From contig CP070774.1 of assembly GCA_020346125.1 (NCBI GenBank), forward strand, positions 1,227,119 to 1,291,118: a stretch of 64,000 nucleotides of DNA, written 5' to 3'. This DNA is from Syntrophobacterales bacterium (GTDB lineage: Bacteria > Desulfobacterota > BSN033 > WVXP01 > G020346125). Below are positions 34,477 through 45,073 of this stretch, in pieces. The notes beneath the pieces are model-generated. The model worked only from the letters and a program-made list of their open reading frames with translations, did not search any database and was not told where the DNA came from. The position numbers and the translations under genes are program-made. Each line of letters opens with the position of its first letter. Position 1 is the stretch's first letter.

Positions 34477-35463
34477 ATGCCGCATGAAAAAGAGAAAGAA
34501 GTGGTCATTCGCGCATTGATTGCCGCTTCGAACCTCTGCATGAGCATCCAAAACGATTTGATCGGCAAGCACTCCATCCAGAAGGAGGACAGGAGCCCGG
34601 TAACCGTTGCCGATTATGGTTCTCAGGCGGTTATCTGTAAAATCCTCAGTGACGCTTTCCCCGACGACCCCATTGTCGCCGAGGAAGATTCGAAGGAGCT
34701 GTCGAAACCAGGACATGCCGAAATCCTCTCCCAGGTCACCCATTATGTCAGTGCCTCCTCCTCCCGTGTATCTTCAGGGGAGGTCTGTCGCTGGATCGAC
34801 TTAGGCACGGGTTCTATTTCCCGTCGATATTGGACCTTAGACCCCATTGATGGAACCAAGGGATTTCTCAGGGGTGATCAGTACGCCATTGCCTTGGCGC
34901 TCATAGAAGAGGGCACTGTCAGGGTTGGGGCCCTGGCATGCCCCAATATCATTCTCGATGTCCACGGAGGGGAAAAGAGTCGAGGAGGGCTATTCGTTGC
35001 CGCAAGGGGTCAGGGAACCGTTCAGTTCGGCATCAGCGGAAATTCGGGCAGGAAGATCCGCATAGCCAACATCAATTCACCTTCGCAAGCACTCTTTACG
35101 GAAAGCCTAGAGCCGGGCCACTCCCATCACCACCTTCAACTCAAGCTTGCCAAGAAACTCGGTATCTCCCGGCCACCCCTAAGAATGGACAGCCAGGCGA
35201 AATATGCCATCCTGGCCAGGGGAGAAGCCTCCATCTATGTACGGATACCATCACCCCAAACTCCCAACTATAGGGAGAAAATCTGGGATCATGCCGCTGG
35301 ATCTATTCTCGTCGAAGAAGCGGGAGGTAAAGTCACCGATGCCCTGGACCGAGCGTTGGATTTTACGTGCGGAAAAAAATTGGAAAACAATTACGGCATC
35401 ATCGCTACCAATGGATGGCTCCATAGGACAGTTGTCGACGCCTTAGGTCCCCTTCTCCCATGA
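34477..35463 (+). CDS. 3'(2'),5'-bisphosphate nucleotidase (SAL1/CysQ family)
   Basis: This 328-residue Li+-sensitive-type inositol phosphatase family protein removes the 3' phosphate from PAP or PAPS. The metal motifs are seen in [26 protein letters not shown] and [17 protein letters not shown]. The long insert between the first two, together with overall length, matches the SAL1/HAL2 branch rather than short CysQ. A PAP phosphatase fits the adenylylsulfate kinase gene at 60.8 kb. Its last 21 bases overlap the end of ahcY on the opposite strand. Confidence 0.88.
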   Translation: MPHEKEKEVVIRALIAASNLCMSIQNDLIGKHSIQKEDRSPVTVADYGSQAVICKILSDAFPDDPIVAEEDSKELSKPGHAEILSQVTHYVSASSSRVSSGEVCRWIDLGTGSISRRYWTLDPIDGTKGFLRGDQYAIALALIEEGTVRVGALACPNIILDVHGGEKSRGGLFVAARGQGTVQFGISGNSGRKIRIANINSPSQALFTESLEPGHSHHHLQLKLAKKLGISRPPLRMDSQAKYAILARGEASIYVRIPSPQTPNYREKIWDHAAGSILVEEAGGKVTDALDRALDFTCGKKLENNYGIIATNGWLHRTVVDALGPLLP

Positions 35464-36774
35464 GGCCAGATACCTCTGTTGTTCCTCGGTCAATTGGTCG
35501 ATCCGAACCCCCATGGACTCCAACTTCATCTGGGCAACCGCCCTATCAATATCAACCGGAACTCGATAAACACGCTTCTCCAAGCTACGGCCATGCAAAG
35601 TCAAATACTCCACTCCCAGGGCTTGATTCGAAAAACTCATGTCCATCACGCTCGATGGATGTCCCTCCGCAGAAGCTAAATTGATCAGCCTGCCCTGACC
35701 CAAAACGTAAATCCGCCGACCCCCCTCCAATACATGCTCCTCTACATGCTCCCGAACCTTCCTTTTCGAAACACTCAGCTCTCCCAACCCCTCCAAATCC
35801 AACTCCACATCAAAATGCCCCGAATTGGCCACAATCGCCCCGTCCTTCATCCGCCCAAAATCATCCCTCCCTATCACCTTCACATCCCCGGAAACCGTAC
35901 AAAAAATATCTCCCACCCCCGCTGCCTCCGAAATGGGCATCACCTGATACCCATCCATCACCGCCTCCAATGCCCTCAACGGATCCACCTCCGTCACCAC
36001 AACATGTGCCCCCATCCCACGGGCCCGCATCGCCAAACCCTTCCCACACCACCCATACCCACAAACCACAAATACACTGCCCGCAATAAGCCGATTGGTC
36101 GCCCGAATAATCCCATCAATGGTGGATTGCCCCGTGCCATACCGATTATCAAAAAAATGCTTCGAATCCGCATCGTTGATCGCAATGATGGGAAACTGCA
36201 ATACCCCTCCCGCCTCCATGCTCCGAAGCCGTATCACCCCCGTGGTCGTCTCCTCAGTCCCACCTATGACTCGCCCTACCAGCTCTTCTCTCTTGCCCGA
36301 GGATAAACCCTCCGCCCATCGCCTCACTGCCGGACTGAGCTCCCCCCACTTACCCAAGGCAATAAAATGAAGCGATGAAACCAAATCCGCCCCATCGTCC
36401 ATGGTAACCGTGGGCCCAAACTCCAACGCCCTCCTTATGTGCTCGTAATACCTCTGACTGTCCTCACCCCTCACCGCAAATACCGGTATCCCCTGCTCCT
36501 CCACCAAATACGCAGCCACGTCATCCTGTGTACTCAAGGGATTCGAGGCACACAGAACCACCTCCGCACCGCCCCCCTTCAATGCCCGAGCTAAATTCGC
36601 AGTCTCAGCGGTAATATGAAGACATGCCGATATCCTCACCCCCTGCAAGGGCCGCTCCCGCTCAAACCGCTCCCTTATGCCCTCCAAAACGGACATCCCC
36701 CGACTCGCCCAAGAAACCCTCAGCCTCCCCTGGTCCGCTATCTCACTGTCTTTGATATCGTACTCCACGCTCAT
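35443..36774 (-). CDS. ahcY: S-adenosylhomocysteine hydrolase
   Basis: AhcY splits SAH to adenosine and homocysteine with bound NAD. The 443 residues show [66 protein letters not shown] and [16 protein letters not shown]. The length fits the form without the 40-residue insert. It follows metK by 11 bases, forming a SAM-cycle unit. G-rich codons are used unusually often on the coding strand (long C runs on the plus strand), and metK shows a milder form of this. Confidence 0.95.
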   Translation of the reverse strand: MSVEYDIKDSEIADQGRLRVSWASRGMSVLEGIRERFERERPLQGVRISACLHITAETANLARALKGGGAEVVLCASNPLSTQDDVAAYLVEEQGIPVFAVRGEDSQRYYEHIRRALEFGPTVTMDDGADLVSSLHFIALGKWGELSPAVRRWAEGLSSGKREELVGRVIGGTEETTTGVIRLRSMEAGGVLQFPIIAINDADSKHFFDNRYGTGQSTIDGIIRATNRLIAGSVFVVCGYGWCGKGLAMRARGMGAHVVVTEVDPLRALEAVMDGYQVMPISEAAGVGDIFCTVSGDVKVIGRDDFGRMKDGAIVANSGHFDVELDLEGLGELSVSKRKVREHVEEHVLEGGRRIYVLGQGRLINLASAEGHPSSVMDMSFSNQALGVEYLTLHGRSLEKRVYRVPVDIDRAVAQMKLESMGVRIDQLTEEQQRYLASWEKGT

Positions 36775-36785
36775 CTCCCCTCCCT

Positions 36786-37949
36786 CTACAACCCAGCCGC
36801 CTTCCTCAACTCCTGGGCCCGGTCAACCCGCTCCCAGGTGAAATCCGGATCCCCCCTGCCAAAATGACCATAGCAGGCAGTCTTCTTGAAAATGGGACGA
36901 AGCAAATCCAAATACTGGATGATCCCAGCCGGCCTCAGGTCGAAATGCTCCAGGATGATCGGGGCAATCTCATCCGAGGGAATCTTGCCCGTCCCCCCCG
37001 TGTTGATCATCCCAGAAACAGGCTGAGCAACCCCAATGGCATAGGCTAGCTGCACCTCACATTTCTCAGCAAGACCCGCAGCAACAACATTCTTCGCGAT
37101 ATACCGAGCCATATACGATGCGCTCCGATCAACCTTGGAGGGATCCTTGCCTGAAAAACATCCCCCCCCATGGCTCCCCTGCCCACCGTAACTGTCAACG
37201 ATGATCTTCCGGCCCGTTAAGCCGCAATCCGCCATGGGACCCCCCACCACAAACCGACCAGTGGCATTGATGAAATATTTGGTCCTCTCATCCCGTAAAT
37301 GCTCGGGAATAACCCGCTTGATCACCTCCTCAATGATCCCCTCCTCCAACATCGCCCGACTAACCTCCTCCTTATGCTGAGCCGCAATTACCACGGCATC
37401 CACCCGAGTGGGCTTTCCATTGACATACTGAATGGTCACCTGCGACTTCCCATCGGGCCGCAAAAAATCGAGGGCCCCGCTCTTTCTCCCCTCCGCCAGC
37501 CCTCTGGTCAACCTGTGGGCAAAGATGATCGGCATGGGCATCAACTCCTCCGTCTCATTACATGCATAACCGAACATCAATCCCTGATCTCCCGCTCCCT
37601 GCTCGTGTTCCTCGGTTTCATTAACACCCACGGCGATATCGGGCGACTGGCTATCGATGGAGGTAATCACTGCACAGGTCTCCCAATCGAAGCCCATGGA
37701 GGAATCGTTATAGCCAATCTCCTTAATGGTCTTTCTCACAATACCGGGAATATCCACGTAACAACTCGTCGTAATCTCGCCCGCCACGACTGCCATGCCC
37801 GTCGTTACCATGGTCTCACAGGCCACCCTTCCCTTTGGGTCCTGCTCGATGATGGCATCCAATACGGCATCGGAAATCTGATCAGCTATTTTATCGGGAT
37901 GTCCCTCCGTAACCGACTCCGAGGTGAATAGGTAATCCGTCATCGCCAT
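36786..37949 (-). CDS. metK: S-adenosylmethionine synthetase
   Basis: MetK makes SAM from methionine and ATP. From the ATG at 37949, preceded by AAGGAGG, it has 387 residues. Motifs are [48 protein letters not shown] and [16 protein letters not shown]. It lies 26 bases after ptsI and directly before ahcY. The gap is too small for a SAM riboswitch and I see none. Confidence 0.96.
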   Translation of the reverse strand: MAMTDYLFTSESVTEGHPDKIADQISDAVLDAIIEQDPKGRVACETMVTTGMAVVAGEITTSCYVDIPGIVRKTIKEIGYNDSSMGFDWETCAVITSIDSQSPDIAVGVNETEEHEQGAGDQGLMFGYACNETEELMPMPIIFAHRLTRGLAEGRKSGALDFLRPDGKSQVTIQYVNGKPTRVDAVVIAAQHKEEVSRAMLEEGIIEEVIKRVIPEHLRDERTKYFINATGRFVVGGPMADCGLTGRKIIVDSYGGQGSHGGGCFSGKDPSKVDRSASYMARYIAKNVVAAGLAEKCEVQLAYAIGVAQPVSGMINTGGTGKIPSDEIAPIILEHFDLRPAGIIQYLDLLRPIFKKTACYGHFGRGDPDFTWERVDRAQELRKAAGL

Positions 37950-37975
37950 GGATCCATCCTCCTTCCCATAATGAC

Positions 37976-39766
37976 TTATCCCTTCTGGTCCCAATGATAA
38001 CCCATAGTAAAATCATCGGGAAAGCGCTGCGCCATCTTTGCCTTCACGGAGTCCTCAATCTCACGAGCGGTGGATAATCGAAATACCTCTTCCAAGAGCT
38101 GCTTAGATTCCTCATAGCTCGAACTTCTCAAGATCTTTTTCACCCGGGGAATATGGAAGGGGTTCATACTCAATGCGTCAAGGCCCAGTCCCAAAAGGAT
38201 GAGGATATACACGGGATCGGCGGCCATTTCACCACAAATAGCCACCTCAATACCGGCCTGATGTCCAGCTTCCACAATCCCCCTTATCATCCTCAAGATC
38301 GCCGGATGGAGGGGTTCATAGAGATAGGAGACGTGTTCGTTGATTCTATCAATGGCAAGGGCATACTGAATCAGGTCATTGGTTCCTATGCTGAAGAAAT
38401 CGACCTCATTGGCGAGGGCATCGGCAATAATAGAAGCCGATGGGATTTCGATCATCGCCCCGACTTCGATCCCCTCGTCGAAGGCAACCCCCTCTGCCTT
38501 CAATTCCTCCTTGACCTCCTCCAGGATTGACTTAGCCTTCCTGATCTCAGCAATCCCTGAAATCATCGGAAAGAGGATCTTCAATTTTCCGAAGGCACTG
38601 GCCCTCAACATTCCCCGAAGCTGGATCTTGAAGAGGTTTCGTTCTTTAAGGCTGAACCGTATGGCCCTCAACCCAAGCGCCGGGTTGACCTCATGATCAT
38701 AACCATATTTGGAGAGGAATTTATCTCCGCCGACGTCCAGGGATCGGATGACCACTGATCTAGGGGCTATCCCCTCAACAATTTTCCTGTAGGTGTGGAA
38801 TTGCTCTTCTTCCGAGGGAAGATCCTCCCGATTCAAATAAAGGATTTCCGTGCGAAAGAGCCCGATCCCCTCTGCCCCGTGGCTAATGGCCAGGGGAAGC
38901 TCTTCTGCCAACTCGATATTCGCCCCCACTCTGATCCGATAGCCATCGCGGGTCTCCGCGGGTAGTGCTGCATACTTGAGCACCTCCCTCTCAAGTAATC
39001 TGATCCGCTTCCGTCTTTTAATATATTCCTCGGAGGTCTCCTTATCGGGGTTGATGATGACCGTACCCCCATACCCATCAATGATCAGGAGATCCCCTCC
39101 GTTGATCAAGGAGGTTGCCGTCTCCAGTCCCACGACAGCGGGAATCCCTAAGGACCTGGATAGGATAGCGGTATGGGAGATCCTGCCGCCGATGTCGGTG
39201 ACAAAACCAGCCACTTGATTGAAGTTCATTTGTATAGTATCAGCCGGTGATAGATCCTGGGCAACTACGATGACATTCCCCTTGATCCTGGCCAGATCAT
39301 CGTATCCCCTCCCCACCAAATTCCGAAAGATTCTCTGGGCCACATAATTTACATCGTTCTTCCTCTCCCTCAGGTACTCATCCTCGATGGTATCGAAGGC
39401 ATCGTTTAGCTTCCCGATGACGATATCCAGGGCCCATTCAGCGTTGATCATCCGGGTTTTAATCACCTCTATGGTATCCTGGATCAGCATCTTATCCTCC
39501 AAGATCATCAGATAAACATCGAGGATGAAGAAGTGCCTTCTCACCTCCTCCGCTAAAATCTTCTCCTTAATCTCCTGGAGTTGGTGCTTTGATTTCTCGA
39601 TGGCACGCTTAAACCGTTTTATCTCCACAGCTATCTGTGGGAGTTCGATCGTCTTATGGAGAATGTTCACCCTTCCTCGATGTACTAAATAAGCCCTTCC
39701 CATGACGATCCCAGAGCTGGCTGCAATTCCCCTGAGCACTTGTTTGGTAGATTGTTGATTGGCCAT
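37976..39766 (-). CDS. ptsI: phosphoenolpyruvate-protein phosphotransferase (PTS enzyme I)
   Basis: Enzyme I takes phosphate from PEP and passes it to HPr. The 596 residues lack a GAF domain, so this is the EI form and not the PtsP form. The phospho-histidine is in [35 protein letters not shown] and the C-terminal [12 protein letters not shown] carry the PEP site. The start overlaps the HPr stop as TAATG. No sugar permease (EIIB/EIIC) is encoded nearby, so the chain is probably regulatory. Confidence 0.95.
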   Translation of the reverse strand: MANQQSTKQVLRGIAASSGIVMGRAYLVHRGRVNILHKTIELPQIAVEIKRFKRAIEKSKHQLQEIKEKILAEEVRRHFFILDVYLMILEDKMLIQDTIEVIKTRMINAEWALDIVIGKLNDAFDTIEDEYLRERKNDVNYVAQRIFRNLVGRGYDDLARIKGNVIVVAQDLSPADTIQMNFNQVAGFVTDIGGRISHTAILSRSLGIPAVVGLETATSLINGGDLLIIDGYGGTVIINPDKETSEEYIKRRKRIRLLEREVLKYAALPAETRDGYRIRVGANIELAEELPLAISHGAEGIGLFRTEILYLNREDLPSEEEQFHTYRKIVEGIAPRSVVIRSLDVGGDKFLSKYGYDHEVNPALGLRAIRFSLKERNLFKIQLRGMLRASAFGKLKILFPMISGIAEIRKAKSILEEVKEELKAEGVAFDEGIEVGAMIEIPSASIIADALANEVDFFSIGTNDLIQYALAIDRINEHVSYLYEPLHPAILRMIRGIVEAGHQAGIEVAICGEMAADPVYILILLGLGLDALSMNPFHIPRVKKILRSSSYEESKQLLEEVFRLSTAREIEDSVKAKMAQRFPDDFTMGYHWDQKG

Positions 39767-40038
39767 TACTCCTCCCCGAACTTATTTTTAAAAAGCTTTC
39801 CCAATGCGTGCAAGGCCTCCTGAGAGTCGGCCCCTTCCGCCTTAAGGGTCACCCTGGAACCCTTTGCCGCTGCCAACATCATAACCCCCATGATGCTCTT
39901 CGCGTTCACTTCTAGTCCGTCCTTCTCGATCTTGATGTCGCAAGCGAATTGGTTCGCCTTCTGAACAAGCTGTGCGGCCGCCCTGGCGTGAAGGCCCAAC
40001 TTATTTTTAATGACGAAACTCCTAACCTCGATATCCAT
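39766..40038 (-). CDS. ptsH: phosphocarrier protein HPr
   Basis: HPr is 90 residues long here. The EI phosphorylation site is His17 in GLHARAA, and a regulatory serine, Ser48, is in NAKSIMGVMML. The latter is the target of HPr kinase, whose gene hprK lies 1.6 kb upstream in the same direction. TAATG couples it to ptsI. Both phosphorylation sites are intact. Confidence 0.96.
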   Translation of the reverse strand: MDIEVRSFVIKNKLGLHARAAAQLVQKANQFACDIKIEKDGLEVNAKSIMGVMMLAAAKGSRVTLKAEGADSQEALHALGKLFKNKFGEE

Positions 40039-40164
40039 GGCCTGCGAGCCCTGAAGGGGTCACCTCACGAGCTTTGAAGTGAAGAGAGGTGGGAATTTTC
40101 TCATGAAAAAATACTCTACCATAAAATGAATACCTTATCACACTCTCCCCCTCAGTATCGTGAA

Positions 40165-40375
40165 ACTCAGCATGTGCGGTCAACCGCAGCACTAACTCAT
40201 TGGAGCATTTAATGCCTCTGGCCTCTAACCTCCAACCTCAAACTTTATCCTTTATCCTTTAACCTCTAACCTTGAACCTTACCTCTTCACTCTTATTTCT
40301 CAACTCTTCATTCTCCACTCTCCCTCCAACCTCAGGCATTACCCGGACTGCGGCACCAATCTTCACCCCGGGTCT
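40165..40375 (+). repeat. composite degenerate repeat array R4
   Basis: This stretch lies in the 335-base gap between the EIIA gene and ptsH. It has octamer words (GGTCAACCGCAGCAC near 40178), CCTCTAA-type words (40215-40245), TATCCTT/TTTATCC words, CTTCACT/CTTATTT/CTCAACT heptamers (40289-40325) and CCTCCAACCTCAGGCATTACC (40323-40344). The last also occurs in R1 at about 15401-15420. The remaining part, 40039-40164, is AT-rich and may hold the ptsH promoter; I see no gene. Confidence 0.8.
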
Positions 40376-40787
40376 ATTTCTCTTTTACATTCTTCTTCAA
40401 TATCTCGCTGGCAAGATTGATATTCTTTTGACCGTATGTCTTGATGAACTTCGCCAATCCTGCCAAATCCTTTTCGCCCTCGTAGGTGGAGAGTTTTAGC
40501 AACATGGGCAGGTTCACCCCAGTAATCACCTCGATCTTCCATTCCTCCAGGAAGGAAAGGCTGATATTGGAGGGGGTTCCCCCGAACATATCCGTGAGAA
40601 TAAGGACCCCCTTTCCCTTATCGACTTTTCGTATGGCAACGGAGATCTTCTCCGTAATCTCCTCCACCCCCTCTGTGGGGTTGATGGAAACGGCCTGGAA
40701 TTGCTTGAGCTTCCCCACGATCAATTCCGCCACGGCCAGTAATTCCTCTCCTAACTTCAAATGGGTAACGATGACAATTCCCACCAT
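40374..40787 (-). CDS. PTS EIIA component, mannose family
   Basis: This is a 137-residue EIIA domain of the mannose/fructose/sorbose family. The phospho-histidine is His9 in IVIVTHLKLGEEL, and LILTDMFGGTPSNISL is the second family motif. It stands alone, without EIIB, EIIC or EIID, between rapZ and ptsH. In Desulfobacterota such isolated domains are thought to act in regulation. Confidence 0.92.
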   Translation of the reverse strand: MVGIVIVTHLKLGEELLAVAELIVGKLKQFQAVSINPTEGVEEITEKISVAIRKVDKGKGVLILTDMFGGTPSNISLSFLEEWKIEVITGVNLPMLLKLSTYEGEKDLAGLAKFIKTYGQKNINLASEILKKNVKEK

Positions 40788-40797
40788 CTTCCTTCTC

Positions 40798-41676
40798 CTA
40801 ACCCTTTCCGATGTCCCTATGAGTCGTTCTCAGGATAACATCTCCCCTGTTGAAATTCTTCCGCAGGTATGCTTCCATGGCATTCGCCACCACGATGGAT
40901 CGGTGCCTTCCCCCGGTGCACCCAATGGCAATGGTTAAATAGATCTTCCCCTCCTTTTTATACAGGGGAATCAAGAATTCTACCAACTTCCAAAACCGAC
41001 TCAAGAACTCCTGGGTCTCATTCCACTTCAACACGTATTCGGCAACCTGGAGATCCTCCCCAGTCAACCGTTTCAACTCGTCTAAAAAGTAGGGATTGGG
41101 TAAAAATCTCACATCCATCAGCAAATCGGCCTCATGGGGAATGCCGTAGCTATATCCGAAGGAGAGCAGCGTAATTGTCATCTTCCTCTGTCTCGATTCT
41201 TTGGAGAAATATTTCCGGATTGCATCTTGGAGCTCGTGAACGTTAAATTCCGATGTATCGATCACTTTATCTGCCATATCCCGTATGATTCTCAGCCCCT
41301 CTCTCTCCGACTGAATTCCCTCGAGCACTGGCTTCCCAATGGCCAGTGGATGTTGGCGTCGAGTCTCGCTATATCTTCTCACCAGGATCTCATCGGAGGA
41401 TTCAAAGAAGAGGATTTCGATGAGATATCCTTCCTCCCGCAACTGTTGAATGATTTGGCGAGACCCCTCTAAAAACTCCTTTCCCCGAATATCGACAACC
41501 AATGCAGCCTTGGTTATTCGACCAGCAGATTGCGAGCAAAGCTCTATGAACTTGGGGAAGAGCACGATGGGGAGGTTATCGACACAATAAAAGCCTAGAT
41601 CCTCCAAGGCCTTGATAGCGGTGGTCTTTCCCGACCCGGAAAGACCGCTGATGAGGACAACCCGCAAATTCCTCAC
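40798..41676 (-). CDS. rapZ: RNase adapter / nucleotide-binding protein RapZ
   Basis: RapZ is a P-loop protein that in enterobacteria steers RNase E to glmZ RNA. The 292 residues carry GLSGSGKT at 11-18, the LLSFGYSYGIPHEADLLMD segment and the C-terminal GCTGGRHRSIVVANAM. The GTG start overlaps the hprK stop by four bases (GTGA). Its position beside PTS genes is conserved in many phyla. The RNA target in this organism is unknown. Confidence 0.94.
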   Translation of the reverse strand: MRNLRVVLISGLSGSGKTTAIKALEDLGFYCVDNLPIVLFPKFIELCSQSAGRITKAALVVDIRGKEFLEGSRQIIQQLREEGYLIEILFFESSDEILVRRYSETRRQHPLAIGKPVLEGIQSEREGLRIIRDMADKVIDTSEFNVHELQDAIRKYFSKESRQRKMTITLLSFGYSYGIPHEADLLMDVRFLPNPYFLDELKRLTGEDLQVAEYVLKWNETQEFLSRFWKLVEFLIPLYKKEGKIYLTIAIGCTGGRHRSIVVANAMEAYLRKNFNRGDVILRTTHRDIGKG

Positions 41677-42635
41677 TCTATCTCATCCCCGTGTGGCTTA
41701 TCCCTTCTCCCCTTGGAGGCGATCTTTTCGGTCAATTTTCTGTCTAACTCCGTCGCCGCGTGGTAACCCATCCCTTTCAGTAGGTGATTCTTTGCCGCCA
41801 CCTCGATAATGGTAGCCAGATTCCGACCGGGGGTTACGGGAATCCGCACCATGGGAAGCTCAATCCCGCATATCAAATACCTCTGCTCCTCCAAGCCGAG
41901 ACGATCATAATCCACCTGCCATTCGACCAACTCCGCCACTAAATCGACCTTCTTCCCCTGCCGAATCGCCTCCACCCCAAAAAGACTCCTGATATCGATG
42001 ATCCCCAGGCCTCTAATCTCCATATGGTGTTTGACAAGATCGAACCCGCTGCCGAGAATCGTGGAAGGTGGCATCTTTCGAATATGAACCATATCATCGG
42101 CCACTAATCGATGGCCCCTCATAATGAGGTCCAATGCACATTCGCTCTTTCCGATCCCGCTTCGGCCTAATATGAGCACCCCGACGCCGAAAACATCGAG
42201 CAAGACGCCGTGAACGCTCGTTGTGGCCGACAACCTCTGTTCTAAAAACTTCGTGGCCCGCTCGATGAAAAAGTGGCTGCCGAGCCGCGTCTTGAAAAGG
42301 GGAATGGATGCCCTCTCACTCTCTCGAATGAGGGATTTGGGGATGCTTTGTGTTGCCGTGACGACGAAGCAAGAGATCTTGAGCGAACAAATCTTCCTGG
42401 TGATTTCTTCCCGCTTCTTTGGAGATAATGCCTTGAGATAGGAAAGCTCGGTATTTCCTATAAGGTGAATCCGATGGGGTTGGACTTGATCGGTGAAGCC
42501 CGCCAGGGCGAGACCGAGTTTATGGACACGGGGGTCAGTGATCTTTTTTTTAAGACCCTTCTTCCCCGCAACCAGCCTCAAATCCAATCCATATTCCCTC
42601 TCCTTCCCTAACTCCTCCAACAAAATAAAGCCCAT
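41673..42635 (-). CDS. hprK: HPr kinase/phosphorylase
   Basis: HprK phosphorylates and dephosphorylates HPr on its regulatory serine. The Walker A loop GRSGIGKSECALDLIMRGH and the RGLGIIDIRSLFG segment are diagnostic. The N-terminal domain (LVAGKKGLKKKITDPRV) is complete. I use the ATG at MGFILLEELG, giving 320 residues; the open frame extends eight codons to a TTG. It overlaps rapZ. Confidence 0.93.
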   Translation of the reverse strand: MGFILLEELGKEREYGLDLRLVAGKKGLKKKITDPRVHKLGLALAGFTDQVQPHRIHLIGNTELSYLKALSPKKREEITRKICSLKISCFVVTATQSIPKSLIRESERASIPLFKTRLGSHFFIERATKFLEQRLSATTSVHGVLLDVFGVGVLILGRSGIGKSECALDLIMRGHRLVADDMVHIRKMPPSTILGSGFDLVKHHMEIRGLGIIDIRSLFGVEAIRQGKKVDLVAELVEWQVDYDRLGLEEQRYLICGIELPMVRIPVTPGRNLATIIEVAAKNHLLKGMGYHAATELDRKLTEKIASKGRRDKPHGDEIE

Positions 42636-42673
42636 TACCTCATTCCACCATCCACCCAATAAGGGAGGACCTT

Positions 42674-43135
42674 CTAAAACTTCTCGTCCTCTTCGGCGAT
42701 AATTGAGAAGAGATCCTGACGGTCCCTTGCCTCCATTAAGCGATTTCTGAAACTGGGATCTTTCAGAATGCGTGAAATCCTGGCCAAGGCTTTTAAATGA
42801 ATTCCCGCCGAATTTTCGGGTGCAACCAGTAAAAAGAAGAGATGAGTCGGTTTGTTATCGATCGATTCGAAATTAATCCCCTTAATGCTACGGCCAAAGG
42901 AGGTAACCAATCCCTTGATTCCTTTCATCTTCCCATGGGGAATAGCAATACCGTCGCCAATTCCCGTGCTTCCCAGTTTCTCCCTTTCCAAAAGGACCTC
43001 GACGACCTTATCCCGGTCCGGTAGCTTTCCCCCTTGAACCAAGACGTTGGATAGTTCCTCTAAAACCCCCTTTTTGCTGGTCGAATATAAATCTTGGATG
43101 ATCGAAGTTTCATCTAGAATATCCATGATCTTCAT
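42674..43135 (-). CDS. ptsN: PTS IIA-like nitrogen-regulatory protein
   Basis: EIIA-Ntr is a phosphoacceptor domain linked to sigma-54 genes. The 153 residues start MKIMDILDETSIIQDLYS and hold the phospho-histidine in GIAIPHGKMKGI. LFFLLVAPENSAGIHLKALA is typical. GGAGG lies nine bases before the chosen ATG; the open frame runs 41 codons further upstream without family similarity. It is placed between hpf and hprK as in many proteobacteria. Confidence 0.94.
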   Translation of the reverse strand: MKIMDILDETSIIQDLYSTSKKGVLEELSNVLVQGGKLPDRDKVVEVLLEREKLGSTGIGDGIAIPHGKMKGIKGLVTSFGRSIKGINFESIDNKPTHLFFLLVAPENSAGIHLKALARISRILKDPSFRNRLMEARDRQDLFSIIAEEDEKF

Positions 43136-43263
43136 CTCAACCCGCCTCCAATATTTCCAATAATCCCTTCCTGGCCAAAAAAAAATACCCTCTCTCCCTT
43201 TTTTACCGAATACCGGACTGGTATCTATCACCCTTGGGAGTTCAGGCCCCCCACTCAAGAAGA

Positions 43264-43575
43264 TTACCCTTCGGCCACCTGGCCCGTTTTATGCCTCCTG
43301 ATTTTCCCGCGGCGTTTTTTGATCTGCCTCCCTATTTTATCCATGACACTATCGATAGCTGAGTACATATCATCGGACCTTTCTTCACCATTAATGTTCA
43401 CGCCTTCGCCCTTAATAGTCACCTCTGCGATATTTCTGAACTTCTCCACGGAAAGGACGACATGGGCTTCTACGGGGCTGTCCATATACTTTTTCATCTT
43501 CATCAATTTTTGCTTGGCGTACTCCTTCATGCCATCGTTGGAATCCATATGTCTAAAGGTAACGCTGAACTGCAT
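43264..43575 (-). CDS. hpf: ribosome hibernation promoting factor, short form
   Basis: The 103 residues form a single HPF/YfiA domain (MQFSVTFRHMDSNDGMKEYA, VVLSVEKFRNIAEVTIKGEG, DDMYSAIDSVMDKIGRQIK), which dimerises or silences ribosomes in slow growth. The C-terminal dimerisation domain of long HPF is absent, and the tail KKRRGKIRRHKTG is basic. It follows rpoN by 41 bases, as in E. coli. Confidence 0.94.
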   Translation of the reverse strand: MQFSVTFRHMDSNDGMKEYAKQKLMKMKKYMDSPVEAHVVLSVEKFRNIAEVTIKGEGVNINGEERSDDMYSAIDSVMDKIGRQIKKRRGKIRRHKTGQVAEG

Positions 43576-43616
43576 CCCTGCTTCTCCCCACTATCTTTTA
43601 TTGATAACGTTGATAA

Positions 43617-45050
43617 TCAGAATAGCCTTCTTCTCTCGTTGGAGGAAAGGATCCTCAGGGACTCCCGATATTTTGCAACAGTTCTCCTGGCGATATTGAT
43701 ATTGTATCCCCTCAGGACCTTGACGATCTTTTCATCGCTAAAGGGATTCCTCGGGTTCTCCCTGGCGATGATCTCTCTAATCAAATGCTTAACGCTCTCG
43801 GAGGCGAAATCCTCCCCGCGAATGGAACTGATACTGTTGTTGAAAAAGAACTTAAGCTCGAATATCCCCTGAGGGGTATGAACATATTTATTGTTCGTGG
43901 CCCGACTGATGGTTGACTCATGCATCTGAATATCTTCGGCAACATCCCTCAAGACGAGGGGTTTCAAATAATTCACCCCCTTATCCAAGAATTCCCCTTG
44001 AAATTTGACAATGCTCTCGGTCACTTTATAGATGGTTTTCTGTCTCTGATAGATGCTCTTAATCAGCCAAACAGCCGACTTCAGCTTATCCTGTATGTAT
44101 TTTCGATCTCCCTCCTTGGTGTTAGACTGGTTGGAGAGGACATTTCGGTAGAGGGCGTTAATCTTCAGCCTCGGAATTTCATCCTCGTTGAGGGTAATCA
44201 CGTAATCCCCTTCGATCTTATAGATGAAGACATCGGGAATGATGGTTTGGGCCTCATCGGCCGTAAAGGCCCTTCCCGGTTTCGGCTCTAAATCGGAGAT
44301 CAATTTGACCGACTCCATCACTCGAGCCAGGGAAATACCCAGTTTCTTCCCGATATGCTGAAAATTTCTATTCTTGAGATAAGGCAAATAGTGGCTCACA
44401 ATCTGCTCGGCGATCGGATCTCTTTCATCCAGGTCCCTGACCTGGAGAAGCAAACACTCCTTGAGGTCTTTGGCACCCACCCCAACGGGATCGAATTGTT
44501 GAATCCCCTTCAGGACTTCCTCCACACGCCGGTCATCGGTTCCCATCTCCCGGGCAACTTCGTCGGCGGTAACCTTCAAATATCCATCCTCATCGATGTT
44601 TCCGATGATCCATCGGCCAATCCGTTGCTCCTCCTCGGTTAAGTCAGAAAGCCGCAGTTGCCACATAAGGTGATCCACCAAAGTTGTCTTCTTGAAAATG
44701 AAATTCTCGAAGGAGGGCTTTTCCTCGGTATTCAAAGAGCCTCGGTAGGAAGCCAAGTTGTAATTCTCCACATAGCTCTCCCAGTCGAAATCATCGCTCC
44801 CTTCTCCCTCGCCTTTTACCTCGGGGGTCTTCTCCTTCTGCACCAAATCCTCGGGCTGGTGATCTCGCTTTGCCTCATCCTCCTCGCCCAATTCGCTCAC
44901 TTCCAACAAGGGATTCTCTTTGATCTCGTTCTGGATCAAGTCCACCAACTCCACCCTGGTGAGCTGGAGCAATTTGATTGCCTGCTGAAGTTGGGGGGTA
45001 ATAACCAACTGTTGAACTAATTTGGGACTCTGTTTGATTTCAAGTGCCAT
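43617..45050 (-). CDS. rpoN: RNA polymerase sigma-54 factor
   Basis: The 477-residue sigma factor has all three regions. Region I is glutamine- and leucine-rich (QQLVITPQLQQAIKLLQL). Region II is acidic (residues about 55-90, with DEAKRDHQPEDLVQKEK). Region III carries the core-binding part, the helix-turn-helix and the RpoN box ARRTVAKYRE. Sigma-54 genes need enhancer-binding activators; none is encoded in this window. It lies between lptB and hpf. Confidence 0.96.
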   Translation of the reverse strand: MALEIKQSPKLVQQLVITPQLQQAIKLLQLTRVELVDLIQNEIKENPLLEVSELGEEDEAKRDHQPEDLVQKEKTPEVKGEGEGSDDFDWESYVENYNLASYRGSLNTEEKPSFENFIFKKTTLVDHLMWQLRLSDLTEEEQRIGRWIIGNIDEDGYLKVTADEVAREMGTDDRRVEEVLKGIQQFDPVGVGAKDLKECLLLQVRDLDERDPIAEQIVSHYLPYLKNRNFQHIGKKLGISLARVMESVKLISDLEPKPGRAFTADEAQTIIPDVFIYKIEGDYVITLNEDEIPRLKINALYRNVLSNQSNTKEGDRKYIQDKLKSAVWLIKSIYQRQKTIYKVTESIVKFQGEFLDKGVNYLKPLVLRDVAEDIQMHESTISRATNNKYVHTPQGIFELKFFFNNSISSIRGEDFASESVKHLIREIIARENPRNPFSDEKIVKVLRGYNINIARRTVAKYRESLRILSSNERRRLF

Positions 45051-45073
45051 AATTCAACTCCGTCCCCGCCCCC

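Noticed and set aside
35734..36306. Plus-strand frame of 190 codons opposite ahcY
   Set aside because: The product is a His/Pro/Asn-rich shadow caused by the strong codon bias of ahcY on the other strand.
37950..37975. SAM riboswitch before metK
   Set aside because: The gap to ptsI is only 26 bases, mostly the ribosome binding site.
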